Assembly: GCA_964573995.1 (NCBI GenBank)
Contig: CAZNLH010000019.1
Span: forward strand, 1 to 49,464
DNA: 49,464 nucleotides
From: CAZNLH01 sp964573995
GTDB taxonomy: Bacteria; Gemmatimonadota; CAZMKB01; CAZNLH01
Reading direction: 5' to 3'
Shown here: piece by piece, positions 14,941 to 24,071 of the stretch
Position numbering within the stretch: the first letter of the stretch is position 1
Layout: each line of letters begins with the position of its first letter
Made by a program: the position numbers and the translations under genes
Notes under the pieces: model-generated
Told to the model about the DNA's origin: nothing
Databases searched by the model: none
Seen by the model: only the letters and a program-made list of their open reading frames with translations

Positions 14941-16616
14941 TTCTCCCCTTCCTCTTTCCTCCGGAACCTTCCGACATAGTCCCTTGTGATCTTCGCAGTC
15001 AGGCCCGACAGGGCGATCACGGCTATCAGGTTGGGAAAGGCCATGAAGCCCATGGCGATGTCGGCCAGTGTCCAGACCATGTTGAGCGTCAGGACGGCAC
15101 CGAGGAAGATAAATCCCACGTACAGGATCCTGTAAGGAAGGATCCCCCTGCGGCCGAGCAGGTACTCGACGCTCCGGTCCCCGTAATAACTCCAGGCCAG
15201 GGCGGTGGAGTATGCGAAGAGAATGACCCCTATAGTCACAATGTAGTTCCCCCACCTTCCGGGCAGGCCGTGGCGAAACCCCTGGGCGGTCAACTCCGCG
15301 CCCGTGAGGAGCATCTCTCCCTCGAGCCTCAGTTGTCCTCCGCCGGCCGAGTGGCCCGTGATCTTCCCATCCTCGGATACGTAGATATTACCGGATAGTG
15401 GTCGGCTGTGTCCCTCGTTCTCCTCGACGATGAAGATCGGGGACTCTATCGTGCCCCTTTCGTGAAACAGCGTCACCTCTGCCGCGGGTCGCCCCGCCTC
15501 TACTTTGAGGGGTCCTCTATAGAAATCCGAGGGAGAGATGGTCTTCGGATCAAAGGTCCCGGGATCGGTGCGGTAGATCGTCACCTCCGAAATGGCGCCG
15601 CCGCTAAGGGTCTCATTGTACTTATCGTGCCAGACACCGGTCGTGACGATGACGAGGCCCGTCATGGTGCAGATCAGGATCGTGTCGACGAAGGGACCGA
15701 GCATGGCCACTACACCCTCTCTGACCGACTCCCTGGTCTTTGCGGCGGCGTGCGCTATCGGGGCGGAGCCGAGGCCGGCCTCGTTGGAGAAGAGGCCCCT
15801 CTTGACTCCCCAGGTGAGCGTCGTCATCCAGGCCGTTCCAAGGAAGCCACCCATCCCCGCGGTCGGGGTAAATGCCCTGGAGAAGATGAGGCGGAAGGCC
15901 TCGGGGATGCCATGGATGTTTATAAGGAGGATCGTTATCGCGCCGGCAACGTAGACAACGCACATGAAGGGGACGAGCCGGCTCGCGACGCGCCCGATCC
16001 GGCGGATCCCCCCGATGATGACGAGCCCCACCAGCAGGGCGAGAGCGACCCCCGTGAGGTAGGGAGAGACGCCGAAATCCCGCTGGAGGGAGACGGCCAC
16101 CGTGTTGGACTGGACCATGTTTGGGGTATTGAAAGAAGTAAAGGCGGCGCATGCCGCGAAGAAGAGGGCCATCGGCCTCCAGTTCCTGCCCAGCCCCTTC
16201 TCGATATAGTACATCGGCCCCCCGCTCACGGAGCCGTCTTCGTGGATAGTCCTGAAGCGGTGGCTCAGGGTGCAGGTTGTGAACTTGGTGGCCATCCCGA
16301 AGAAGCCGGTGACCCACATCCAGAATAGCGCCCCCGGTCCGCCCCAATGAACGGCCGTGGCGACGCCGGCAATGTTGCCTATGCCGATCGTGGCCGAAAG
16401 GGCGGCACTCAGGGCCTGGAAGTGGTTGATGTCCCCCTCGTCGTCGGGGTCGTCGTACCTTCCGGTGATGACCGCCAGTCCGTGCCGGAACATACGGAGT
16501 TGTACCAGGCCCATCCTGAATGTCAGGTATATGCCGGTCCCGACGAGGAGGATGATCATCGTCCATCCCCAGACAAAGTCATTGACGGCCTGAAACAATG
16601 ATTGCAGCGTATCCAT
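14937..16616 (-). CDS. AGCS-family sodium:amino-acid symporter with an extra soluble domain
   Basis: 559 residues, longer than the usual 440-490. ATG 16616 is preceded by GGGAG. Family blocks: SALSATIGIGNIAGVATAVH, WGGPGALFWMWVTGFFGMAT, VSGGPMYYIEKGLG, FSNEAGLGSAPIAHAAAKT. These proteins import alanine or glycine with Na+ through the inner membrane. Between TGVWHDKYNETLSGGAI and GNYIVTIGVILFAYSTALAW there are about 110 extra polar, beta-rich residues (about 340-450) that normal AGCS proteins lack and that would face one side of the membrane. The segment after GMATKF reads TTCTLSHRFR where most members have an acidic residue, so substrate may differ. A consensus promoter lies at 16670-16698. 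Confidence 0.9.
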   Translation of the reverse strand: MDTLQSLFQAVNDFVWGWTMIILLVGTGIYLTFRMGLVQLRMFRHGLAVITGRYDDPDDEGDINHFQALSAALSATIGIGNIAGVATAVHWGGPGALFWMWVTGFFGMATKFTTCTLSHRFRTIHEDGSVSGGPMYYIEKGLGRNWRPMALFFAACAAFTSFNTPNMVQSNTVAVSLQRDFGVSPYLTGVALALLVGLVIIGGIRRIGRVASRLVPFMCVVYVAGAITILLINIHGIPEAFRLIFSRAFTPTAGMGGFLGTAWMTTLTWGVKRGLFSNEAGLGSAPIAHAAAKTRESVREGVVAMLGPFVDTILICTMTGLVIVTTGVWHDKYNETLSGGAISEVTIYRTDPGTFDPKTISPSDFYRGPLKVEAGRPAAEVTLFHERGTIESPIFIVEENEGHSRPLSGNIYVSEDGKITGHSAGGGQLRLEGEMLLTGAELTAQGFRHGLPGRWGNYIVTIGVILFAYSTALAWSYYGDRSVEYLLGRRGILPYRILYVGFIFLGAVLTLNMVWTLADIAMGFMAFPNLIAVIALSGLTAKITRDYVGRFRRKEEGEK

Positions 16617-16669
16617 GGTCTCCCGGGTGTCTACGAATTTCCCCCGGAAGGCGGGGGATTATTCGGTCA

Positions 16670-16698
16670 ATTCTACAAGATGCCCCCATGTTTGTCAA
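16670..16698 (-). promoter_or_regulatory. Sigma-70 promoter of the symporter/ferredoxin pair
   Basis: On the reverse strand TTGACA (16698-16693), 17 bases, TAGAAT (16675-16670), about 55 bases before the start. A second TTGACA stands about 20 bases further upstream. Confidence 0.7.
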
Positions 16699-16796
16699 AT
16701 GGAAAGGTAAGCCTGTCAATTGAAATGAAAGGTGAACCTGTCTTGCTTCAATTGCAGGATGTGGTAACAACGGAGGGCGCGGTTGAAAGTAGGGAA

Positions 16797-16823
16797 GAGG
16801 GGGTGGGAACCATCCACCCCCTC
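16797..16823. terminator. Strong hairpin terminator
   Basis: Perfect 10-bp stem GAGGGGGTGG/CCACCCCCTC with a seven-base loop. On the reverse strand it follows the sorting-domain protein gene (stop at 16873) by about 50 bases and is trailed by TTCCCTACTTTC; on the forward strand it is trailed by TTATTTT. Confidence 0.75.
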
Positions 16824-16872
16824 TTATTTTGACTCTCGATTCCTATCGGCTGGCCGCCGTTTAACGAGGCCG

Positions 16873-18816
16873 TTACTTCAATACGACCATCTTTCGTGTC
16901 GCCTGTATACCACGGTCGGTCTCCAGGGTGTACAGATAGATGCCGCTTGAGACCTTCCTTCCCATGTTGTCCCTTCCGTTCCAGTGGATGGTGTACGTGC
17001 CGGCCTCTTTCCGGTCGTCCACCAGTTTGCGGACCACCTGTCCGCGTACGTTGTGGATCCGGATCGCGACATGGGCCTGTTCCGGGATCCGGTACGTGAT
17101 GCTCGTGGAGGGGTTGAAGGGATTGGGATAGTTCTGGCCGAGGGCAAAGGACTTCGGGATGGCCGTACCACTGCCGTTCCCCTTACCGTCCGTGATCCCC
17201 GTTGTGGAGATGTTGTCGAAGTCGACAGGCGCCACGAGGAGCATATCCCAGTTGGGGGAAGGCTCATCTCCCCGCATAAAGGTCCCCGCCACGTCGTCGT
17301 TCTGGTAGACCATTACGAAGTCGTTGACGCCGTCGGCGTTCCCCACACTGAAACCGGGGAGTTCCTGGACCAAGCCCTGTGGGTTGATGTGGGCGATGGA
17401 GGGGTAGAGGTCGTCGGAGCCGGGAGAGTTGGTGATGTTGACCCGGTCCTTCCAGGTTGCCCCGCCGTCTGTGGATACCGAGACGTAGATGTCGCCGAAG
17501 TAGAAGCCGTTGGTCATGTCCTGGTCGCTGTCGACGAAACCCTCATAGACCGCGTAAACGATCTGCCCCGTTTCATCGAACCCGATGGCGGGGTGACCTA
17601 CGTTGTAGGAAAAGGCCGTCCCTGTCGCGTGGTCGGAGAGCCCGACGGGATGCTGGTAGACGGTCGTAACGCCGTGGATCGGGTCCCAGTGCTTCATCTT
17701 AGTCCGGTATTGGTATACAGGGTCGGTGCCAGGGGTGTAAGTGGAGTCTGGGAGTGTGCCCTCTGCCTGGTAGGCAGTCCAGATGACGTGGGGCACGCCA
17801 TCCGGGGAGAACGAAATCGCGCTGTTCTGGAGCGGCCGGTACTCGGTAGAACTCGTATCCGGCACTATCTTCTGCGGGCCGATCGGGTACCCGGTGATAT
17901 TCTGCCTGTCCCCCCAGGTGACGCCGCCGTCTGTAGATTCCCAGTAGTATACGTTTGTACCGAAGTCGGTCGTCACAACCCCCATATGGCCGTTATCGGC
18001 CCCGGCTAGCGAGGGAATGTTCGGCCCTGATGCCCAGGCACTCGCGTCATCGAGGGTGTTGAGCAGGACCGGAGGATCCCAAGTGGCATCCATGATCGTC
18101 TTGTGCGTCACCTTGATGTCGTCGAACCCGCCACCGCAGGATGTGTTGAAGGTGAATCCTGCCATGGCCATGTCGCCCGTCGGGGTATTTGTCACGTAGA
18201 TGCTGGGCCACAGGAAGGCGTCACAGACGTTTGATCCATCACCGTATGGGCCCTCGTATGGCGAGAGGGCGCCTATTCCCTGGTAGGCGTCCTGGAAGGC
18301 GTACCAGTGCATCCCGAATGCGCGGCTGGCGAGATTGGTGTGGGTCGAGGTGACGGCTATGTTGCCGAGACCGCTTGTCGGTTCGTAGTAACTCACGATC
18401 GAGCCGTAACCCGCGCGTTGATCCCCCAGTCCGTTCCCCTCCACGTAACCGAAGTTGGTGAAGAGCCCGTTGTAATAATAGACGTAGATCATGCCCCTTT
18501 CCGTAAAGGCCTCATCTGGGGATACCATGGCGGTTATATGCAGCGCACTGTCGCCCACGGTCGCAATCCGCTGGTGGATGGTTCCGTTGCACTGGTGATC
18601 CATTATTGTGCTGTCGATTACACTCCCCACGGCGAACATCTTCGTAGGTGAGGGTATCTTCTGCAGGGTGCCTCCGTCCGGCAGGTTGGGGGGAGACTCG
18701 TTGCCGGCCAGCGGCGTCTCGGGGTAGACCTTTCTGACTCCTGCCGCATTTAGCAGGGAAATGCAGATCAGGGGAACGATTAGTACGATCAAGGTAACGC
18801 ACCACATCTTTCGCAT
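16873..18816 (-). CDS. Exported protein with Asp-box (BNR) repeats and Por-type C-terminal sorting domain
   Basis: 647 residues from ATG 18816 (AAGGAG seven bases upstream). The signal peptide (MRKMWCVTLIVLIVPLICIS) is followed by a beta-rich body. Asp-box motifs ESTDGGVTWGDR and SVSTDGGATWKDR point to a beta-propeller of the sialidase/BNR type, but catalytic residues are not identifiable. The last about 90 residues are a classical FlgD-like/type IX sorting domain: FALGQNYPNPFNPSTSITY, then VRKLVDDRKEAGTYTIHWNG, SSGIYLYTLET and the basic end RKMVVLK. It is probably a surface-attached or released protein; no partner genes adjoin it. The region upstream runs into an N gap, so its promoter cannot be seen. 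Confidence 0.85.
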   Translation of the reverse strand: MRKMWCVTLIVLIVPLICISLLNAAGVRKVYPETPLAGNESPPNLPDGGTLQKIPSPTKMFAVGSVIDSTIMDHQCNGTIHQRIATVGDSALHITAMVSPDEAFTERGMIYVYYYNGLFTNFGYVEGNGLGDQRAGYGSIVSYYEPTSGLGNIAVTSTHTNLASRAFGMHWYAFQDAYQGIGALSPYEGPYGDGSNVCDAFLWPSIYVTNTPTGDMAMAGFTFNTSCGGGFDDIKVTHKTIMDATWDPPVLLNTLDDASAWASGPNIPSLAGADNGHMGVVTTDFGTNVYYWESTDGGVTWGDRQNITGYPIGPQKIVPDTSSTEYRPLQNSAISFSPDGVPHVIWTAYQAEGTLPDSTYTPGTDPVYQYRTKMKHWDPIHGVTTVYQHPVGLSDHATGTAFSYNVGHPAIGFDETGQIVYAVYEGFVDSDQDMTNGFYFGDIYVSVSTDGGATWKDRVNITNSPGSDDLYPSIAHINPQGLVQELPGFSVGNADGVNDFVMVYQNDDVAGTFMRGDEPSPNWDMLLVAPVDFDNISTTGITDGKGNGSGTAIPKSFALGQNYPNPFNPSTSITYRIPEQAHVAIRIHNVRGQVVRKLVDDRKEAGTYTIHWNGRDNMGRKVSSGIYLYTLETDRGIQATRKMVVLK

Positions 18817-18922
18817 GGTATACTCCTTGGTGGCATGATGGATCTGAACAGGGTGAACTCGAAGGAATATCCCCGGCTGATGCCGGGCAATAACAATGAT
18901 ATGACCACCACCTCCTTTTTTA

Positions 18923-19022
18923 NNNNNNNNNNNNNNNNNNNNNNNNNNNNNNNNNNNNNNNNNNNNNNNNNNNNNNNNNNNNNNNNNNNNNNNNNNNNNN
19001 NNNNNNNNNNNNNNNNNNNNNN
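18923..19022. other. Assembly gap of 100 N
   Basis: Exactly 100 N. Flanks share no overlap, so unlike the gap at 14010 real sequence may be missing. Confidence 0.97.
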
Positions 19023-19181
19023 TCAGTTGAGTAAGTTCCCGTCTCTTGGGCGACTTGAAGGACTTGAGCGCCACGTAGGGGAATAATGGGGCCTAAGAGT
19101 GCCCCTAAAGGGGTGATGGGGAGGGAAATTACTGTGAAAATCCCCGGCCACCAGAAGGGCTGAGGGCCCTATGGTAGTGTA

Positions 19182-19195
19182 TCTCCCATGGGAGA
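19182..19195. promoter_or_regulatory. 14-bp perfect palindrome, candidate operator
   Basis: TCTCCCATGGGAGA, fully symmetric without a loop, followed by AATAAAA, 80-95 bases upstream of the large sensor kinase. The size and symmetry suit a dimeric repressor or regulator site. No partner regulator is identifiable. Confidence 0.4.
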
Positions 19196-19276
19196 AATAA
19201 AACCTCGTACCTCTGGAGCAAGATGATATTAAGGGGCATTGACCGATGATTAGGTAGATATGGATACACAGACAGT

Positions 19277-22200
19277 ATGGGGGAGTGGATGATAATCAAA
19301 AAAATCGGCCGAAAGGGCATGAACCAGGTGCAATTCAGCGCCGGCGTCACCCTTGTCGTCGTCCTTATGGGAGCGGTGCTCTTCTTACTCTCTTACACCA
19401 TCTTCCAGAGGGCGAGGAGCATCGTGTTGGAGGACTTCGGCAATCAGGGGGAGGAGATAGTGCGGGGGGCATCAAGGAGGGTGGAGCACCTCTTCTCTGG
19501 TGTTGCCTCCGAGTTGCAGGAATTGGCCCAACTCGGTGAGATCCAGGTTCCCGGCAAGAAGCCACGTTCGGAGATCATGGAGGTCACCTATAATAACATG
19601 AAAAACTACATATCCTGCCTGCGCCGCCTGGACAGCAATGGCAACCTTATCATCGGCTACCACAGGGATTGTGAACCGATTGGAAGGGCCCCGAGTGAGT
19701 TCGGGTGGACATATTTTCAAGCGGCCTCACGTAAGAGGCAGGCCGTTGTGTCGGAGCCGTTCCTCAATGATTCCGGCCAGGTACGGGTACGGTTGGCCTA
19801 TCCAATCTTTAAGGGTACAAGAGGGAATAAGGAGGTATTCGACGGTGTGGTCGCAGCGGGAGTGAAGATCGATCGGGTATATACCCTCATGGCTTCTCCC
19901 TTTGGGGAGGCGAAGAGGGGATGGATGAGTTTCGTCTTGTTCGACTCGCAGGGGCAACCGATCATCGTACCCGGTCGCCGTGAGATCAAGACGAATATCA
20001 TATTCAACGGCCGGGCCGATTGCGCCAGGTGTCACGGGGAGAACGGACGGTTCTTCGAATCAGGTGCAAAGGGGAAGGCTTGGGAGATCATCAATGACTT
20101 GCATGGTAAGAAGGTCGTCGCCATTTACAGGGAGATACCCATCTTTGGAACCAAGTGGACAATCGGGTTATATGCCGATTACAACCATGTCGTTCATGAG
20201 GCCAGGGAGATATCCAAGTATGCCGGCCTGATTGCCCTGATCGCGGTGCTTATACTGACAGTCGGCCTGTCGATCGTCCTGTCGCTGGTGAAGGCCAGGA
20301 AGGAGGCGGAGAGGAAGGAGAAGATCATCGAACGGGAGAGGGAATTGCTCAGGAAGGTAAGGGAGTCGGAAGAACGATACCGCGCCCTCTTCGATGGGGT
20401 TGAGAACGGGGTCTACGTGTCGACACCAGAGGGCCATTTCCGGAAGGTCAACGAAGCGATGGTCAAGATGCTGGGATACGCCGGCGAGGAGGATCTCCTC
20501 CGGTTGGACATCGCGACCGAACTATATGTCGATCCGAGGGACAGGGAGAGATTCATACAGGAGATGGAAGAGAAGGGGACCGTCAGGGACTTCGAGAGCC
20601 GGCTGCTCCACAAGGATGGCAGCACGGTGGTATGCCTGGAGTCCTCCTATGGTCGGAGGGACGAATCAGGCCGTATCGTCGAGTACCTTGGCGTGATGGT
20701 CGATATCACCCATCGAGAAGAGGTAGAGGCGGAACTGAGAGAATCTCGGAAACGGCTCAGGGAACTCTTTGACGGTGCCGGAGAGGCGATTTTTGTAGAG
20801 GACCTCGATGGGAACATCCTCGACGTGAACCGGAAGGCGATAGAGTTGTTCGGCTACGATAGGGAGGAGTTCCTGGGCTTGAACGCCATGGAGTTGATAC
20901 CCCCGGAGGATGTACAAACTTTCAGGGTAGTCCGGGAAGTCTTGCAAAAGGAGGGGCATTTCAGAGGGGAGGCCAGAAACAAGCTGAAGGATAACGAGAT
21001 AATCGACGTGGCGGTCGTTGCCCACGTTATAGAGATAGGTGAAGATAGGCTCATCCAAGTGTTTATCCAGGACATAACGGAGGAGAAGCGTAAGGAGAGA
21101 GAAATCCTCGAAAAGAACAGTGAACTGGGCATACTGCACGATATTTCGAAGGTGGTGAACAGGTCTCTCGTACTCGATGAGATCCTGAACCTTTCGCTCC
21201 AGAAGACCCTGGAAGTCACAGAATTCGATGTGGGAGGCGTATATATCCTCGACGATGTGAACCAGTTGTTGAACTTGAAGTCGGTGATCGGGATCCCTGA
21301 GGCGGTTGTAGGGAAGATCAAGGCGATTCGTGTGGGGGAGAGCCTGACCGGGGAAGTGGCGAGGGACAGGAAGGCAATGAGAGTCGATTCACTGGTTGAG
21401 GATGATCGATCGCTCACGGCGAGGGAGGGGATGCAATACCATTCCTTCATAGGACTGCCGTTGCTGTACGGCGAACGGCTCGTCGGCGTAATGGACTTGG
21501 CCTCGACGAGAAGGATACCGGAAGATGCATATCGTATGGAACTCCTGAAGGGGGTCAGCGAATTGGTTGGTATCGCCATTGGTAATGCCCGCCTTTATCA
21601 GGGGTCGCAGGAGAGGGCCGTAAGGATGCAGATCCTTTACGAGGCTGGGAAGTCCTTCATGGCGATCACCGACATGGATCGCCTGGCGGAGAAGGTGGTG
21701 GACGTGGCGAGTTCGGCGCTCGGCTATGACGCGTGCTCCATTTTCAAGGTCGGGGATAGGGGAAAAGTGACCATGCTGCGGTCTTCCAGGCCGATGAGGC
21801 CTGAACGGAGCGGTAAGAGATCAGAGGGGAGTTCGAAAAGGGGGGTGGTTCGCTGGGTGGCCGCGAAGAAGGAGACCCGATACCTGCCGGATGTCTCCAA
21901 GGATCCCACTTACCTGCCGGGATGGCTCGACGAGGGTTCTGAACTTGCTATTCCGCTGATGGTTGGAGATGACGTGCTTGGAGTGATCGACTTCGAAAAG
22001 GGTGAGAAGGAGGGCTTCGATGAGGAATCTATCCGTTTTCTGTCTCTCTACGCGAACCAGGTAGCGTGGGCCCTGTATAACGTCGGGCTGTTCGAAGAGA
22101 TCCAAAAGGCCAATGAGGACCTCAACAGGGTCTCGGAACTCAAGTCTCAATTCGTCTCCCTCGTTTCCCACGAGTTGAGGACACCTATGACGGCCATAAA

Positions 22201-22888
22201 GGGTTCACTGGATATCATTCACAGCGGTGCAACCGGTCCCCTGTCAGAAAAACAGCGGACCTTCCTGGCCATGGCGAGGCGGAACATCGATCGCCTCAGC
22301 GAGATGATAAACAACATACTGGACCTCTCCCGCATCGAGGCCGGCAAGATCAGGTATGATTTCGGGGAAGTAGACATCCAGCAGCCCGCGCACAATGTCA
22401 TGATGACCCTCTCGGCTTCGGCCGAGGAGAGGGGAATAACGCTGGAGAGCCGGCTGCCTGACTCACTTCCAACCATCTACGCGGATGAATCCAAGGTGGA
22501 ACAGGTCCTTACAAACCTCATCGCCAATGCCTTGAAATCCACCCCGGATGGGGGAAAGGTCGCGATACTTGCTGGGCTGGCTGCTGGCAGAGACCTCGAG
22601 AGAATACCGGATCCGAAGGTTCGTAGGAAGAAAAAGTATGTCAAGGTCTCAGTGGTCGATACCGGTCCCGGGGTCCCCGGTGACAAACTTGAGGCGATCT
22701 TCGACCGTTTTGAGCAGTTGAAAGGGGAGAAGGGGAAACGGGGGACGGGGCTTGGCCTGGCGATTTGCCGCTATCTTGTCGAGGGGCACGGCGGCACGAT
22801 ATGGGCCGAGGAGGGGAAGGAGGCGGGTGGGGTCTTCTCCTTTCTGCTCCCTGTCTACGGGAAAGAGCCTCCCGCCAAAGAGTCCTGA
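19277..22888 (+). CDS. Large hybrid-input sensor histidine kinase with periplasmic CxxCH heme motif, 2 PAS and 2 GAF domains
   Basis: 1203 residues. TM1 about 21-43; periplasmic sensor about 44-312 of double-Cache-like build; TM2 about 315-338; short coiled coil; PAS (about 365-485, ERYRALFDGVENGVYVSTPE); PAS (about 490-605, LFDGAGEAIFVEDLDGNI); two GAF domains (about 620-770 and 790-940); HisKA with SHELRTPMTAIKG (phospho-acceptor His965); HATPase_c with DTGPGVP and GTGLGLAICRYL. In the periplasmic part, CARCH (Cys249-His253) is a c-type heme attachment motif, seen also in heme-containing sensors of Geobacter. It probably senses redox or a gas and reports to an unlinked response regulator. 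The start may instead be ATG 19289 or 19319; a GGGGGAG lies inside the first codons. Confidence 0.9.
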   Translation: MGEWMIIKKIGRKGMNQVQFSAGVTLVVVLMGAVLFLLSYTIFQRARSIVLEDFGNQGEEIVRGASRRVEHLFSGVASELQELAQLGEIQVPGKKPRSEIMEVTYNNMKNYISCLRRLDSNGNLIIGYHRDCEPIGRAPSEFGWTYFQAASRKRQAVVSEPFLNDSGQVRVRLAYPIFKGTRGNKEVFDGVVAAGVKIDRVYTLMASPFGEAKRGWMSFVLFDSQGQPIIVPGRREIKTNIIFNGRADCARCHGENGRFFESGAKGKAWEIINDLHGKKVVAIYREIPIFGTKWTIGLYADYNHVVHEAREISKYAGLIALIAVLILTVGLSIVLSLVKARKEAERKEKIIERERELLRKVRESEERYRALFDGVENGVYVSTPEGHFRKVNEAMVKMLGYAGEEDLLRLDIATELYVDPRDRERFIQEMEEKGTVRDFESRLLHKDGSTVVCLESSYGRRDESGRIVEYLGVMVDITHREEVEAELRESRKRLRELFDGAGEAIFVEDLDGNILDVNRKAIELFGYDREEFLGLNAMELIPPEDVQTFRVVREVLQKEGHFRGEARNKLKDNEIIDVAVVAHVIEIGEDRLIQVFIQDITEEKRKEREILEKNSELGILHDISKVVNRSLVLDEILNLSLQKTLEVTEFDVGGVYILDDVNQLLNLKSVIGIPEAVVGKIKAIRVGESLTGEVARDRKAMRVDSLVEDDRSLTAREGMQYHSFIGLPLLYGERLVGVMDLASTRRIPEDAYRMELLKGVSELVGIAIGNARLYQGSQERAVRMQILYEAGKSFMAITDMDRLAEKVVDVASSALGYDACSIFKVGDRGKVTMLRSSRPMRPERSGKRSEGSSKRGVVRWVAAKKETRYLPDVSKDPTYLPGWLDEGSELAIPLMVGDDVLGVIDFEKGEKEGFDEESIRFLSLYANQVAWALYNVGLFEEIQKANEDLNRVSELKSQFVSLVSHELRTPMTAIKGSLDIIHSGATGPLSEKQRTFLAMARRNIDRLSEMINNILDLSRIEAGKIRYDFGEVDIQQPAHNVMMTLSASAEERGITLESRLPDSLPTIYADESKVEQVLTNLIANALKSTPDGGKVAILAGLAAGRDLERIPDPKVRRKKKYVKVSVVDTGPGVPGDKLEAIFDRFEQLKGEKGKRGTGLGLAICRYLVEGHGGTIWAEEGKEAGGVFSFLLPVYGKEPPAKES

Positions 22889-22950
22889 GCAACAGCCGAT
22901 CGGTGTTCGTGCCGGGGACCGTTATGGCCCATGGCCGTGAGGAGTTTGGG

Positions 22951-22977
22951 GGGGACCACAGAATGTTGGCAGTCCCC
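22951..22977 (+). terminator. Possible hairpin after the sensor kinase
   Basis: GGGGAC/GTCCCC stem with a 15-base loop about 60 bases after the kinase stop. No T-run, so only a weak candidate. Confidence 0.25.
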
Positions 22978-23044
22978 TTCACGTATACTCGAAGACCCCC
23001 CTTGCCCGTTATAGATTAAAACCTGGGAAGGGCCGGGATCCTTG

Positions 23045-23072
23045 TTGACATCCCTGCCGATCTTCATATTAT
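23045..23072 (+). promoter_or_regulatory. Sigma-70 promoter of the trxB operon
   Basis: TTGACA (23045-23050), 16-base spacer, TATTAT (23067-23072), followed by TAAGG, about 55 bases before the trxB start. Confidence 0.75.
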
Positions 23073-23127
23073 TAAGGCCGTAATTTAGTGTCGTACAGGA
23101 AACAAATATGGATGGAGGAACATACTT

Positions 23128-24066
23128 ATGAATGAAGGGGCCAGGAAGGTGGTGATCCTCGGTTCCGGGTGCGCCGGCCTGACCGCGGCCATCTATGCCG
23201 CACGGGCATCGCTGAGGCCGCTCATAGTAGAGGGGCCTCAATCGGGCGGGCAGTTGACGATGACATCGCGGGTGGAGAACTATCCAGGATTCCGCGAGGG
23301 TATACAGGGACCGGAACTGGTCGAGGAGATGAGAGCGCAGGCGGAAAGGTTCGGTGCCGAGATCATCAAGGGGGCTATAGAACGCGCGGACCTCGGCGTC
23401 GATCCCTTCATGTTGTCGATCGATGGCAGAGAGATACCCGCGCTTTCCGTAATAGTGGCGACCGGTGCTTCTGCCAGGCTCCTGGGCCTCGAATCGGAGA
23501 AGAGATTGCTGGGGCACGGGGTCTCGACATGCGCGACATGTGACGGGTTTTTTTACAGGGATCAGGAGGTCGTTGTGATCGGGGGTGGGGACTCGGCGCT
23601 GGAGGAGGCGATTTTCCTGACTAAGTTCGCGACCAAGGTCACAATAGTCCACCGCAGGGACCAACTCAGGGGCTCCAAGATTCTACAGGAACGCTCCGCA
23701 ATGAATGACAGGATCGCCTTCAGGTGGAACGCGGTCGCTCACGAGGTGATCGGCGATGAGTCCGCGGGGGTGACCGGATTGGACGTGAGGGATATCAAGA
23801 CGGGAGAGGTGTCTCGAATTCCCTGCCAGGGTGTCTTTGTGGCGATCGGCCATGTCCCCAACACCGAGGTGTTCAGGGACCAGATCGAACTTGACAAGAT
23901 GGGCTATATCGTCACCGAGAGGGGAGTCTTCACGAGCAGGGAAGGTGTATTCGCTGCCGGTGACGTGGCGGATCATATTTACCGACAGGCGATAACAGCG
24001 GCCGGATCGGGGTGTATGGCGGCGATCGAGGTGGAGAGATACCTGTCGGAAAGGGGGGGTGAGTAA
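23128..24066 (+). CDS. trxB: Thioredoxin reductase
   Basis: 312 residues, the usual length of low-molecular-weight bacterial enzymes. FAD-binding GSGCAGLTAAIYAARA near the start; the redox-active disulfide CATCDGF about residue 135; NADPH-binding GGGDSALEEAIFL; C-terminal FAD motif VFAAGDVADHIYRQAITAAG. It transfers electrons from NADPH to thioredoxin-like partners in the cytoplasm. Start ATG 23128 is preceded by GGAGG. It leads an operon: the ETF-quinone oxidoreductase starts six bases after its stop. The active site has Cys, not Sec, although the genome seems to use Sec nearby. Confidence 0.94.
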   Translation: MNEGARKVVILGSGCAGLTAAIYAARASLRPLIVEGPQSGGQLTMTSRVENYPGFREGIQGPELVEEMRAQAERFGAEIIKGAIERADLGVDPFMLSIDGREIPALSVIVATGASARLLGLESEKRLLGHGVSTCATCDGFFYRDQEVVVIGGGDSALEEAIFLTKFATKVTIVHRRDQLRGSKILQERSAMNDRIAFRWNAVAHEVIGDESAGVTGLDVRDIKTGEVSRIPCQGVFVAIGHVPNTEVFRDQIELDKMGYIVTERGVFTSREGVFAAGDVADHIYRQAITAAGSGCMAAIEVERYLSERGGE

Positions 24067-24071
24067 AGGCA

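Larger units (their letters stand above)
18817..19276. other. Intergenic region with N gap between divergent genes
   Basis: 460 bases including 100 N (18923-19022). Left of the gap: leader of the exported BNR protein. Right of the gap: a short frame on each strand touching the gap, neither with a supported start; a CCCCT/AGGGG mini-hairpin near 19100; the palindrome at 19182. A gene end or start may be hidden in the gap. Confidence 0.5.

Noticed and set aside
19023..19084. Short frames touching the right edge of the third N gap (GTG start on the reverse strand; end of a frame on the forward strand)
   Set aside because: Too short, no ribosome binding site, no family recognised.
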